Source of the DNA: Varanus komodoensis
Taxonomy: Eukaryota; Chordata; Lepidosauria; Squamata; Varanidae
Assembly (NCBI RefSeq): GCF_004798865.1
Contig: NW_025336087.1
Coordinates: 14,592,462-14,656,461, forward strand
Direction: 5' to 3'
DNA length: 64,000 bases
This document shows positions 44,066 to 57,778 of the stretch, piece by piece; the stretch's first letter is position 1, and every line of letters begins with the position of its first letter. The notes beneath the pieces were generated by a model that saw nothing but the letters and a program-made list of their open reading frames with translations, ran no database searches and had not been told where the DNA came from. A program made the position numbers and the translations under genes.

Positions 44066-47000
44066 TCTGTTCAAAATAAAGAGCAAAGCAGAGTGCTCTG
44101 AACTTGCATTCTACTTGCATATAGCATTAATAGCATTTACATTCCCAGCTTTATTTCAAGGACCAAAACACCTGTGGGCTTGGAACACAACTTGGCAGCC
44201 TTTATGAGATTAGGAGTGGTTAGTACCTGGATGGGAAACTCCCAAGGATTCTCTGTATTAAACAACTTGAGTTCTGTTGAATAGGATTGAATTGTTAATG
44301 TGATTTATCCTCTTCACAATCAAGTGAGGTAAATTCACCTTGTAGGCAGGGCTGTTAACTGACCTTTTCCTAAACTATGTCCAATGCTATATCCACCAGA
44401 TAGATAGGCTCTTTAGCACTATATACCTTTTATCTTTCATTCTCTTTATCCCAAACAAGAATCAAGATAGTACTATATCAATGCATGCTTTTCCACTATC
44501 CATCCTAGCATTAAGTATAAATATTTATTCTATGATGTATTAGATTCTGTATAGCACTGAAAACACGAGAGACCACAGTCATCTTGTCCTGTAGCTCTTT
44601 CTGTAGATCATTTTGTAGATCATTTGTAGATCTGATTCATCAAACTTCATTTAGCCAAATGAAAGTTACTGCATACCTCAACCTGAATGGTTCCCTCTGA
44701 ATTTTTATTCCTGGAAAATGAGTCCAAGAAAAGATACTATCTCTAGTCCTTAAATCCACATGCATTGTACATTATAATCATGAACTGGGGCAATTCTTTG
44801 GTTACTAAACAGAACCTACGTAGATGGCCACAGGATAATTTACAATCCCAGTTGCAACTTCATAAACTTGTTCTAAGGTTGAAGCTGGAATTCTGAACTT
44901 TCCCTACAAGCTCACAGCTTGTGCTGAAAGAACTGGGCTGGCTGCAGCTCCAGGGTCACAAGATCAACATTAGAAATGGCTATGAGAGGAGATGACAGAC
45001 ACCAACAGCATACAGGCTCCTCTTCTCCTCTTCCTTCACTCCTCCTCCTCCTTTGAGATGCTACACTTACACAGACGAAATCCCACCATACACAGGATGC
45101 CTGTGATCCTCTAGGTTTGGAAGTGTGCGAGCAGCCTTGTTGGACTTCACCCATAAGCTTTTAGGAACACAGAAGCCACACCTTCCCCCTACCATCTAAA
45201 AATCTGGTAGGTGCTGTCACTACTTATCATCCTATAAGCACTGTGTACAAAAATATCTTTAAATCTGCAGCCTGGATCCAGACTCTAGATATTTGTGTAA
45301 TACCAACAAAACAATACAGGACCCAAACCAAAGAAGCATCATCATGGACAGATTGCCCAGTCAAAAAGCCCAGAAGCTACTGGCACGGAAGGGCGACACA
45401 AAGATTTTCACCACACACTGGCTTGTCAAGCCTGAAAGGGCTAAACACCACTGTGGGGAACACAGGAGAGGGGAGTGGCGATGTCCTTCAGGAGCCAGGA
45501 TGGCAACACTGACCACCAAGGCAGCAAGCTTCTTGGAGACTCACTGCAGTGGCTGAGAGGAGTGGAAACCCCTGTTGCACTGGAAGAAATGCTTCCATGG
45601 TCACCAATGGAAACCCCATTAAACTTCAGTAGTATAAACATAAGACAAGACACCATTCCTCCCACTACTCCTCAGGTCACATGATTAATCTTAAATCCCT
45701 TGTTGAGGTAATCAGTTGACAATGTTGAGGATGCAGTTCACCAAAGGAGCAAATGGGGCAGGAAGGTTAAAGGCAAAGCACTGAAGCACATGAAAGAGAA
45801 ACTGACAGAGAAAAACTGTGGTAAAATACAAAGAATACGAATATTCCTTCTCCTAAGTCTTATTGCACCCTCCAACTTTTTGAACACTATACTTATTAAC
45901 AATAAGTGAATTGTTCAGATGGCATGAGACATCTGCAATGTAGTCAGATAAATCAATCCCAGAAAGTACAGCTGCACAACTACTATTTATTGTATAACTG
46001 GTAACTCAAAACCTAGGCAACAGATTGGGGGAAAACCCACATATTACATTTCCCAGTCTTTTTGAACCTGTGAACCCACTGGGGATTTTGAGAAATTGCT
46101 GTGAGGACCGCCACAAAATCTCTCCCACAGATGATGACTAGTCGCATAGCAGCTGCCATGGGAGCCTGGATAGTCAAATGGGAGCTGAAGAGGACTGGGG
46201 TGGGGCTGAGGAGAATGTTAGGGAGAGAAATAGGAAAACTAGGGGCTTGTGGGGAGAAATAGAAAGACAAAGGCATATATGGCAGAAAGGAAAATAGAAG
46301 CTAGACAGGAAGAGAATGGGGCAGTGAAGGAATGGGTCTTGTAGTGATGTGGCATGACATAAAATACAGGGAAATAAACAGACTAGAGACTATGATTGGG
46401 GAGAGATTAAGGGGACAGCTCTGTGTGGTAGAAAGGCTGGCAGGGCCAGAAAGCAGTTCTTTCCTCCTCTGCCTGTCTGCCAGTAGTTGATCTGCAACAG
46501 GTGCTGGATGAGAAACAAGAATTTTTTTAAAGTTTTATTTAGAAATATGTTTTTGTAGGGGGTAAGGAATGGAGATCTTCACTGGAGCTGTTGGAAGACC
46601 CTATGGGCACTGTGTTAGGGGCCCCTGCATTACATTACTGGAGACACACAGGTAATTGTTCCATTTAGGACTGAGGCTTACCTTTTTCCAGGTTCCTGAT
46701 CAGATTACAACTTGCTATCAAAAGGAGTTGCCTTAGAAATAACCTTCCAACCTTCTTAGCAAAGAAAGAACTGAGAACTCGTCTGTTGCAAGAAGCAAGA
46801 AAAACGAAACTTTTGGAGGAAGGAAATCGTCTGTGCAATGCAAAGGGAAGAGCATAGGAGTAACTTTCACTTCCAATACTGGCTGTCTACTAAGCATTGC
46901 AGCATAGGGAAGTTCCATTATTGCTTTTTCAGGGAACCTGCCATCACAAGGAACAGAAGTGATATTTTCAAACAGAGAAATGAGATTAAAAGAAGTGTGA

Positions 47001-48764
47001 TTCAGATCTGAATTAGTTTTTTTCCACCCTTTACTTTTTTCTGGTCACCTATTCTTCCAAGTTTATCTTCTTTAAAGCTTATTCTAGTCCATTCTTCCCC
47101 ACTTTTAGAGAAGACTGTCTGAAGAAGAGAATGGTTCTGGCATTGGTTTGCCCAAGAAACAGGAACAGGCAGCCTTTAGGGTAAAGGTGATGAACATTTT
47201 CATAGTGGGAATCAAATACCAATTTGGGAACATTCTTGTGAACACATATTCTAGCCCTGGGCTCTTAGACACAGGGAATAGTGCCAAGGAATGTGGATGA
47301 AGCCAAAGCAAAGTGGGCAGCCCAGATGTAATTCATATCAACTTGGACCTTTTCCCCTCAAGGATACAAGCCACAGCCCAACTCCATCCAAGTGTATGCA
47401 GGAAAAAGCTTCACTATATTTTTTCAAACATAAAAAATACAGCTCACTTCTAAGTTTAAAGATATTTAAAGTGCTTGATTGGAGATTAGAACTGGGGTGG
47501 GGGGGCGGGGAGGTCCTTAACAGAGTTGGATGGAAAGGGGCCAAAGTTTGCAAAAGCTTATGGGCCAGGTACAAAATACTCGTAAGCCAGACTGTAAGTT
47601 CTCCCATTCTGTTGAAGGGCATGTTTATGCCAGTCCTAGCAGTCTTCTATCTGTAGTGTTCACAAATGCTGCTCACACCATTTTGTAAGCATTTGAGGCA
47701 CAGTCCTAAAACATTCAGTTGCCAGAAGTCCTTTTGAGAAACCAAAATCTAAAACTGTGCTTAGTAATGTGAAACAACCCACACAGTTTTATCAAAACAA
47801 ATGTAGTCATGCTGGTCCATGAGAAAAAAAATCCAAAATTCAGAGTTGGGTAATATATTTATTAAACCACCCAGAATGCCACAATATTGTGCAAGCTTTT
47901 GACTTCTCTGGAGCTCTTCCTCAAACTACTTGGTTCCTTTGTGTGCCACCCCAACTGAGGCAGTGCATGAAGGCAATTCACTTGGCAGCTGCTTGGAGAA
48001 GTAGATGCTATCAGGCTTCAGGGGAGTTCCTGTCCTCCCAGTGTCGTCCAGCCTGTCAGATTGGTCCAGGGGAGCAATTTAGGCACCAAATCAAAAACGG
48101 TTCCTCATCTGCAAGCTAGTGGTTGTGCATTTTTGTGGTCCTTCTGTCTATATAAGCTTCCTCCTGATGATCTAATTTTAATTCAGAAAAAAGTCATTTT
48201 GGCTGTGAGGAATGATAGGGACAGTATTTTGGACATGCTCAAATACTGGAGAGTCCAGTGCTTCAGGTGACTGGAAGTATGATTTTTGTGCCTAGGTACC
48301 ACATCTGCTCTTCTTTGCTCCTTTATACCTCTCCACATCACCCTTCCTTCTTTGTCCTCTGTCAGCCAGCTTTTAGTGAAAGAGAATCCAACTGCAACCA
48401 GAAGCATTTTGCTAAACTTGTAACTCACTCACAAAACCTGGAACACCATCAAAGAGGCAGAAATGTGGATTTTTAAAAAATAGCTTTAGTGTGAAAAGTG
48501 CTTTGTAATCTTTGACTATTGTGCTTTCACACAGTGCCGTGTGTCAAAAGAGCTTTGTGCCCCCATTTTTCAGACAAAAGTTCCCCTGTGCTACACACCT
48601 AAATAGTTTTAAAACTATTCCAAAAGAGGTTAATATCTCATAGGGATCTTCTATCAAAAGGGGTTGGGGAAGTATATGTTCTCCCCTTTCAACACACCAG
48701 AGAGCAATATGTATTTTAGGAAAAATGTAGAACCTTAAGTTATAAGGCTTTCTTGCCTCAGGGT

Positions 48765-48767
<3 letters not shown>

Positions 48768-48813
<46 letters not shown>
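48768..48813. repeat. (AC)n microsatellite
   Basis: About 22 AC units without interruption. Confidence 0.95.
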
Positions 48814-48815
<2 letters not shown>

Positions 48816-49180
48816 AAACTCACTTTTCCCCAAGCATTTGATCTGCCTGTCAAAAATATACTGATTCAGAGGTAGAAATACAACTCTTTGCCTCAGCAAT
48901 AAGGAGCAGACCATATACTCTACGCAGTGCTTGCTTCTGACTACTGAAGCTGAAAAACAGTTGACTTTAACTTAAAACTTCCTTAAGTCTGTAAACATTC
49001 CTACAGGAAAACGTGCAAACCCTAAACCTATTTACTGAAAGTGGGATTTTTAGCTACCTGGCATCCATCTCAAACTCGAACCACACTGAATAGAACAGAG
49101 GAGCAGCTTCATCATGAAAACCAAGATTCTGAGGGGGCATCAAAGCGGGAGTTTGCATCTGTTCAGATCCTCTATATCAG

Positions 49181-49581
49181 CAGTTCCCAAACTTTTTCAG
49201 GCATGGAACCTTCCTGGATATTTTTTTTCCCACAGAATCCTAACTCTGTCCCTGATTTTTACTAAGCATTGTGAACCCACAAGGTTCTTTTATCTGTTCC
49301 TATTGCCCAAGTGCTTTGCATAACTTAGTCAGTTTAGAAATAAAGAGAAAACATTTTAAATATAACAAATAAAGCAATTATATGGAAAAATCCCAAATGA
49401 ATTCTTTCAATTATTCCAATCATAATTTCAATTATAATGGAGTCCCAGGAACCAAATGATGTGATGCATTTCCTTGTTTGGTAGTTGGACGATAAAATAG
49501 TTGGTCTCATGTGGTTTCATTTTAAAATCCTTTTTAAATTTGATTTTTGAGATTTTTCGCAGAACCCCTAAGGAACCACTG
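49181..49581. mobile_element. Possible hAT-type non-autonomous transposon
   Basis: The left end reads 'cagttcccaaactttttcag' and the right end 'cctaaggaaccactg', which is close to the hAT-type inverted end 'cagtggttcccaaa'. The flanking 8-bp sequences are similar but not identical, so a target duplication is not proven. It lies just past the GTF2H2 3' end. Confidence 0.4.
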
Positions 49582-49601
49582 CTTTACATGATATTGCTGA
49601 C

Positions 49602-49607
49602 TTTAAT
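49602..49607 (-). terminator. Candidate GTF2H2 polyadenylation signal ATTAAA
   Basis: ATTAAA on the minus strand, about 360 bases past the stop codon. No canonical AATAAA was seen between it and the stop. The true end is uncertain. Confidence 0.3.
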
Positions 49608-49965
49608 TAAACTTATTTCTATGTAAGTGTGCTTTAACCTTTTCAAAGAGGCAGTCTTTTAGAATATATATATTAAAACAAGACTCATAATTTTAGTTTA
49701 GTGCTAGTTTAACACTTTAAGAGACACAAATTGGCACATCATTCAATTCCAATACAAATGAAACATTTTTCAAAAAGTTAAGATACGAGTAACTGTGTAC
49801 ACATTTCTATATTACAGAACAGGTACAAAAATAATATTTATATAAGCATGCAGCTAGGTGTTCTCCCTCCTTTTTAACCAATTTTGCCTAAGGCCTTCAC
49901 TGAACAGTTGACCTGAATTCTCTGTCCACAGGAATGTAACAAGAAGTGTTGGTCAGTGGGTGGCA

Positions 49966-50085
49966 TCACACACAGGGAGGAGCTGGGTGCTTGTGAATGC
50001 AACCTGGGCAGCAGTGCAGAATATCATGAGCAAAAAGATCACATTCTACACAAAACACACTTTGGCAGACTTTACAAATATAGAC
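49966..50085 (-). CDS. GTF2H2: GTF2H2 last exon (RING-like C-terminus)
   Basis: Encodes [20 protein letters not shown], then [19 protein letters not shown] and a TGA stop. All cysteines of the C-terminal C4C4 module are present. Acceptor TTCCCCAG. Confidence 0.95.
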   Translation of the reverse strand, partial: VYICKVCQSVFCVECDLFAHDILHCCPGCIHKHPAPPCV

Positions 50086-53000
50086 CTGGGGAAAAAAAGA
50101 GTTGAAATTTAAAAGTTGAATCACAACAGATAATAGCACTAATTACTGCTTCATATATACACACACACACACCATAGAACATTGCACATTAAGTTCATGT
50201 GATACTCAGCCAGCGTGCACAAGGCAAGGCTGATGCGCACAAGTGACAGGGCCCTCAGTAGCAATCCCAAAACTGTGCAATGCCTGACTTTCCCTTTGCC
50301 TGTTCTGTACCTTCTCCTTGTAACTGAGATTGTAATTAGATTACGTCTTTCAGAGCAGGTTGCCTAGTCTGCCTACGATCAGACTGAAAAATCTAAACCA
50401 AGTATTGCTTTCCAAAACAGATTTGCATGTAAATGGGTGCATGTGCACATGTGTGCATACCCTTTTTGTCCAATTCTCTTCTGCAAAAGCAAGCAGAAAG
50501 AGGGAAGCAGAAGAATGGTAGCAAGCAAGCAAATGCAGGAGTTTCACAGTTGTGCAGGTATCCTCCTCCCTAAGCATGTATGTGTCTGCCTCCTGTCTCT
50601 CCTATGAACAAAACAGTCCCCAGAAATCACATGAGTATTATACCAGACAGTTTAAAACAAATGGTGAGGTGGCAGAATGGGGCACAGCAAATGGAACAGC
50701 AGCACTAGTGGTACTTACATCTGACCCCCAACCATAGTACTATTCACTTGGTCCCATTTAGCCACCTTCTCAGGGTTATTTTTTGCAACTGTCAGGGAAC
50801 TACCTTAACCACAATGGTAAGTGGTTGAAAGAGGACAGTAAAATTAATATCATCCCTTTCTGGACTACCTGAAGGCTTAGGGAGGTGTTGAAAATGGAGC
50901 AGACACTCAGAACTGTCAGTTTAATATTTAAAAGCCAGAAGATCACATTGATAGGGAAAGATATTTTTGCGTTCCCCTTTGGAGCATGTACCTGCTCACA
51001 GCCACTTTCATCTCTTAGGCAGAATGGTCTCCTTAGAAATGCTGTTAGAATGGCTACAGGGACTCTGGTCTAGGTAGAAGGGAAGCTGCTGGAGTCCAGA
51101 TAAAAGAACGCTAAAGCCTACAGTTTGGAAGCTCCTATCCCCAGGACTAGATTGTGTCAACTTTTTAAATGCCAGACTCTGCTAGGAAGCAAGTTGGGCT
51201 GGCCTAGGTATATACCGCATTTCGGTGTATTTGTTGTGGAAGTAGCTTATCTAGTTTGAAATATGCAACTGAGTAAAACCTAGTGTCTTTATAAACTTCT
51301 ATGATTTCTGGTTAACTAATAGATGATGCAATCAGAAAAATATATTGATGTTTTTAACCAAACGAGCATATCACATATTAATGTGAATGTTACTGTATTA
51401 CCAAAACCTCTTCTACATACACGATGAATCAACGGGCTGATGCATTAATCAGCTCATATCCCCATTTTTTGAGTCTTCAGTGAGGCATTCCCAAAGACTA
51501 TTTGCAAGAAAAGAAAACCAATTTGATGCAGAGTTTATAGGCTAAATATCCAAAACTTACATGTTGATCTCTGATTTCTCCTTGGCATCCTTGACAATAG
51601 CTATTCAATGAGAATATTTAAAAAATATCTATTAGTGAAACTACTAAATATGACCCATGTTAACCCTTTAATTCCTATATTCTAAGTATCTGTAATCAAA
51701 ATAATACATACTGTTTCCCTGTTTATCAGTGCCTCCCCTTCCTCTGCTGACCCTGCTTTGTGGAATTACATACTGCATATCCTCTGAGCAAAATCTGATC
51801 TCTTGTCATTTGTGTCTTGTACATGGGTGATATTATGTAAACACAACAACCACCACTGATCTTGTCACATCCATAAGGTGCTAACTGCTTTAAGCACAGG
51901 ATATGATATCATCAGAACCAGTACTCAAATGCCAGGTATATGTTTCAGCTATGATAACCACCACCTTCAATAAGGATTCATGATGCACAAATAAACACTC
52001 AATAGTCCAAAATGTAAACCACATATATTAGAAGGTTTCTTAGGGATTCTTTCTCACTTTGTGCCTACACAAGAAAGTTCTTACATGATGGGCTCTTCGA
52101 CAAGATTATGAATGGTTTACATTTTGGACTATTGAGTGTTTATTTGTGCATCATGAATCCTTATTGAAGGTGGTGGTTATCATAGCTGAAACATATACCT
52201 GTCATTTGTGTCTTGTACATGGGTGATATTATGTAAACACAACAACCACCACTGATCTTGTCACATCCATAAGGTGCTAACTGCTTTAAGCACAGGATAT
52301 GATATCATCAGAACCAGTACTCAAATGCCAGGTATATGTTTCAGCTATGATAACCACCACCTTCAATAAGGATTCATGATGCACAAATAAACACTCAATA
52401 GTCCAAAATGTAAACCACATATATTAGAAGGTTTCTTAGGGATTCTTTCTCACTTTGTGCCTACACAAGAAAGTTCTTACATGATGGGCTCTTCGACAAG
52501 ATTATGAATGGTTTACATTAACATCTGGGCTCTCTGAAATGATATAAACTGCCATAGCAAGAGTGGTAGGCTTTGACTAAAAAAAACTCAAATACTATTA
52601 ACACCAATGAAAACAGAAAATGTTTTCCCTTGGACATTCTTTTTTTCTATGAAGAGTGTCCAATTTAGTACCACTGCTGAACAGTCCATGATGATAGTGA
52701 ATAAAAACACATAAAGGTGTTAAAAACCCACTTTTCAAAAAGGATTGACTGATTTGTTGACCAAAAACTTCAAACCGGTAAAAACAGTTAACTACATCTG
52801 TATCTACCTATTTAAAAGTATTTCTAGGCTGTCTTTAAGGATGAAACTCTGTCAAGGTGACATACAATTTAAAAACCAGGTAAAATGGATAAAATTAAAG
52901 ACATTCCACAGTAGAAAGATCACCAGGAAGCCATGGCTTCCGAAAGGAAAATAGTCCCCAGCAGCTAATGGCCATTTGCTTTATTCCTCAGTAGCAGAAA

Positions 53001-56000
53001 GCCTCAGTAGCCCTGACTCTGAGACCACTCTTGAAAACACATAGCAATTGTCCAAAGAAATGCTGCCATCTGGTAAAAAATGAAAATGTTGGAAATGTAC
53101 AGTGACTATCTGTGTGCTCACCAAGGGTTAAGATCAGTCTGTTGATCAAGTAATTAAGTAGTTACATGCTGGAAACATTTTAAAGTTCAAACTACTAGGC
53201 AGCAAAACAGCTGGTCCGGCATTTACACTGCTCATACCAGATGTCTTTTTACATACCGCTCTCCTATATATTGGTCCAGTGGGATTTCCTGAAAGGCATC
53301 CAAAGGAAAGAGATGATGGTATGATCGGGCCAGGTGGGGAGCAGATACTAGAGTAAGGCCTAAAAAAAGTATGTTATTTATAAAAAAAATGTTTGCAGAA
53401 TATTTCACAAGTGCTGTATCAATGATAACTTTTACATAATTCATTACAAATATTCCAACTTTTGTCCCCAGTAAAAGTCATTCACAAAATATAGTTCTAC
53501 TCTTCTCCATTTAAACTTAGCCCTGCATCTGACTGTGACATCAGAAAGATATTAAATGAGATTTATGAGCATCTGCAGAGTGAGTTCCCCTTGTAACCAA
53601 GTAATCACAACCAATACCACCTGTGATTAACATGCAAGACTTCTAGACAAGATATAGCTCTCAAGTAAGCCTGATCAATTATTCCACTTTGCTTAGAAAT
53701 TAAACTTCAGAAATGTACACTCCAATAATGTGATTCTGAAATGTTGTTAAATGTGGCTAAATCATGGCAGATTTAGTAGCAATTAGACTTTCTATTCCAA
53801 TGAACCTACCTTTCTAATAGGCCAGTAACATCTGCAGACTGTGGACTAATTTACTTAAAATACCCGCACAAAAGTTTACACTTGTAACACAATTTTAATT
53901 CACTAAAATAAATGCACTTTGCCCTCTACCCAGGGAAACTTAAGTCTTTTTTACTTGATTAGTAAAAAATGCACCCAGGTCATGAGAGTGGTTTTCCTAT
54001 GACTCCATCCAAGCAGCTCACTGCAAATTTGTACTTGAATTTCATTTCAATAATCTGCAAGAGATCAACTAGATTTCTGTTTTGATAATCTGACCCTTGT
54101 GCCACACTACACTTAAGGCCAGCAGCTAGAAATTGAAGACAAATTCCTTTCTCTCTGTGATACTCATTAAACTTCAATGAGCTTCGAATACAAAAGAAAT
54201 CTTGCATGCTAACATTCATTAGCATTCTTCTACATATTGCAGTCCGGAAGCTATTCTGCACTTGCCCTGCAAACTAGGACTGGGTTTTTAGGACTCTTTA
54301 AGTGTTGACAACTAAAACTCCCATGTGCTCTGGCCAGCCCACATAAAGCAATCATGGGAGCTGTAGGCCAAAACATTTGGAAGGCCACAAGTAGCCCACA
54401 ACTGCCTGTGTTTTAAGAGGCCCAACCATACTAATCACATCCAGCACATTAACTTCACTTAAGTTGGAGTTTTAATTATCTGAGGAGGAATCAGCTGAGT
54501 AGAAGCAGCAGACTCCCTGAGGGCCAGTCACATCTACATTCTGGAAACTCTGAAACAGCCTGAGGCTGGAATATTTTCTAGTGTGCATGAGATAATTCCA
54601 AAGAATAAGATGCTGGATGTTTTATGAAAGGTGGAGAAAGTATAGGAAAATATTGGAAGAGTTTCTACATAAGCAGCACCTGTTTCACTTCACTTCAGCA
54701 AGAATCAGATCCTGTGGTTGCCATTCCTGCTTACACAGTTAATTGTGCTTTAAGCAATGACCAGTAAAGTAAACATATAAAGGCACAGTTACTCACCACA
54801 AACTTTGCATTCCACTGGAAGCTCACAGTATTTGGCTCTGCACTGGGGGCAGAAATATCCTCCCAGTGTAAGGCCCGGATCATTGATATTTTCCAGGTGC
54901 CTATAAAAAACCAAGTATTTTTCCCCTGAAGATGTTGTACAAGAAACTTTTTGAAGAAAGTTTGCATAGGGTTATTTGTGGTGGTGACAGATGACATGAA
55001 GCCTCTACTAGACTCTAAAGTTAAACTCTTTTAAAAGCTATCAAAGTCAGGGAAACAGCAAACTTTCCCAAGAGCTGAAAAAACAAGCACATTGTCCCAG
55101 CAACATTACTGTAGTTTGCTAAAAAAAAAATGTGCTTGTCATGCCATGGAAAAATATCTGGGTTTTCCTCAATGGCAAAACTAAAAGTTATAAATTAATT
55201 ATGCAATGAAACCCATCTGGAAAAGCTTTTCTAGGCACCCTGGCTCTCAAGTGTTCTCTCAGAAAAACAGTTGAACTAGAATTCCAACTTTCATAATGTG
55301 TAGTGGGGCCTTGTTTTGGCTACATAGAATTCAAAACCTAAACAAAAAAGGGGTAAAACAAACAAACAGGTATTAGGGAAAGAAATGACAGCACAGCAAA
55401 ACCGCTCTTTGTTCTGACAGCTGAAGAGACAAGCAGCTACTGTTCACTGGAGTTTGTCTCTAAAGCACCTACACCTACTGAATAAAAGATTTCAGATAAA
55501 TCACTGGCTGCCAAATGCACTAACTTTTTATGCCCTGGTCCATATAACGTAATTTTGCATAAGTCACGTCTTACTTACGCCATACTAAAAGATGGCTTTG
55601 CATCCTGATCAGCCAATGATGCAATTGTGTGTTGTGGAAAGCCTAAGGGAGAGAGAGAGAAAAATGTAGTAGAAGCTTTGACTTTGAATTATGCCTCAAA
55701 TTTGCACTTAGGTATAATTTGGGAAGCAGATAGATAGGAATCCACACAGGTTGTAACAGTGCTGTCTGTACATGAGCCTTTTCTTCTAGTATTTTCTGGC
55801 ATAACGGCTGTTCCTTCTAAGCATATCTACCTAACAATACGTGTTGTATGTTCCTTCATGGCTTATAATGAAGATATTGTGACTGAACCTCAGCAAAACT
55901 ATGTTACAAAAGACAATCTGATCTGTAGTAAATAAATTCTATGGAGAGTTCACATAACCATTATCTAAGACAACTGTAATATTACCAAGTAGTCTAATGC

Positions 56001-57742
56001 CAATTACTTCTAGCCACAACATACAACTAAAATCCTCTAGCTAAGACACTAGTGCACAAGTTACCTGGCTTTGAATTTAAAGCCAGTTTGGATGTGACAC
56101 TATCATTGTTAGGAATCAGGCCATCTCTCTTGTGCTCACCAGACTTCTTTCCAGAGTTTGGCCCTGGCCACGAAGTGAACTGAGCTGCAATCAAGTCTGC
56201 AAATGCTCAGGAACACACACAGCTTTTTGCCCAAAGTAGGCAGAACTCCATTTGCACAATGGATTCACAGGTAGTGTGTGACCAAGCTGGACTCACCAGT
56301 TTGCTTGGATTCACTTCCTGACAGAGACCCATGAGAATGCTTGGTGTAAGGCAAACTCAGGACAGAAAGAAAGCAGGTTAGAGTACAGGAAGTTGAGCCA
56401 AGGAAATCTGATGGAATCCCACACCCAGACCAAGTCCCTCATGCACCACCAAAGATTGTTTAGGATTACAAGGATCAACTACAGTGAGTCCTGGTCTTAT
56501 AATCGTTCCGCTCCTTTATGTGTAAACAGGGTCAGGAAGCAAAGAATTCTACACAGATCATTATAGAAAACAGAATTCTTACCCATTCGAATAAGGGAGC
56601 TTTCAGAACTTGAATTGGCTGGTGGTGGGCTGACATGGTGCATCAAGAGCTCCCTATAATGACTTTCATCTAAAATGACATGGTAAGTTCCTGCCATACA
56701 ATAAAATAAAAACAAAAGTTTAAAACTGAAAGCAGCCTTGTGACTAGCCACTTACTTGGTTGCCTATGGTAGGAACTGTCCAGGATAGACCAAGTAAGGA
56801 AGTTCTGAAAAAGTGAAGGTGGGAGTATTTTGTTTCTTATGACTAATACAGGGAAATGTGAGCAGATGGCTTAGCAAAATGCTTTCTTGACTAGTGCCTT
56901 GTGAACCTATTTGCATGGTTCACTAAGAATATGTCTAACAGTGGCAATGATTTAATAGTAATAGTAAAGTGAAAAGTTTACTCTCACACCATTAGAAATG
57001 AAGAGATAAATTTTTAAAAATGGATAAGCCTGAATAGTCATGACTGTAAGATGTATGAACTATATTAAAATGACTACTTATGCAATTACTTTCAACTTCC
57101 TTTTTATAGCTCTGCTTCCATCTTCCTCAAGTAGCCAGTGTGGTGTAGTGGTTAAGAGCATGGGACTGGGACTCAGACAATCTGGGTTCTAGTCCCCGCT
57201 CAGCCGTGGAGCCAACTGGGTGACTTTGGGCCAGTCACAGACTCTCAGCCCAACCTACCTCACAGGGTTGTTGTTGTGGGGATAAGATGGAGGAAGAGAA
57301 TGATGTAAGCTGCCTTGAGCCCTTTGTAGGAAAAAGGCAGGATATAAATCGATAAATAAATAAATAAATATCATTTCCTATTATCAAAGTACATTAAATA
57401 CAAGCACATTTTTTGCTACGTAACAATTAAACTTAACATTTATTTTGAATACATGTTTTTCATTTATTTCCAATCAAATGAGCATCTCACAACAATTATT
57501 GGGCAGAATAATACTAAAGGTACACTATAAATGTAGTATTAGTAATGGTACCTTTTCTAAAATTGTAAATATACATTATTCATAAGCATTGTGTAATGTG
57601 ACTGCATATGCAATTTTAAAAAATGAGAACAAGAAAAATATGATAGTGATACGTTCCCATAGATGATCATTTATTGGCCCGCATTCTAAATATATAATAA
57701 CCAGCATGTGGTTAGATTCATGTATGTACACACACACTTGCT

Positions 57743-57778
<36 letters not shown>

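Larger units (their letters stand above)
44067..49601. other. NAIP upstream region and gap to GTF2H2
   Basis: The NAIP 5' UTR exon(s) and promoter should lie here, since the first coding exon has an acceptor immediately before its ATG, but I cannot place them; there is no CpG island. Two overlapping frames at 45243-45690 and GC-richer sequence at 44900-45670 resemble nothing I know. A possible dispersed repeat is at 47790-47935, and 46030-46280 has a stretch with 'gaacccactgggg' like a DNA-transposon relic. Confidence 0.4.

Noticed and set aside
45243-45690. Overlapping frames upstream of NAIP
   Set aside because: Two frames of about 70-90 codons over a GC-richer patch, with no recognisable motif. 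They could be part of a 5' UTR exon, but nothing supports coding.
48544-48813. Frame with a long CVCVCV run
   Set aside because: Translation of an (AC)n microsatellite.
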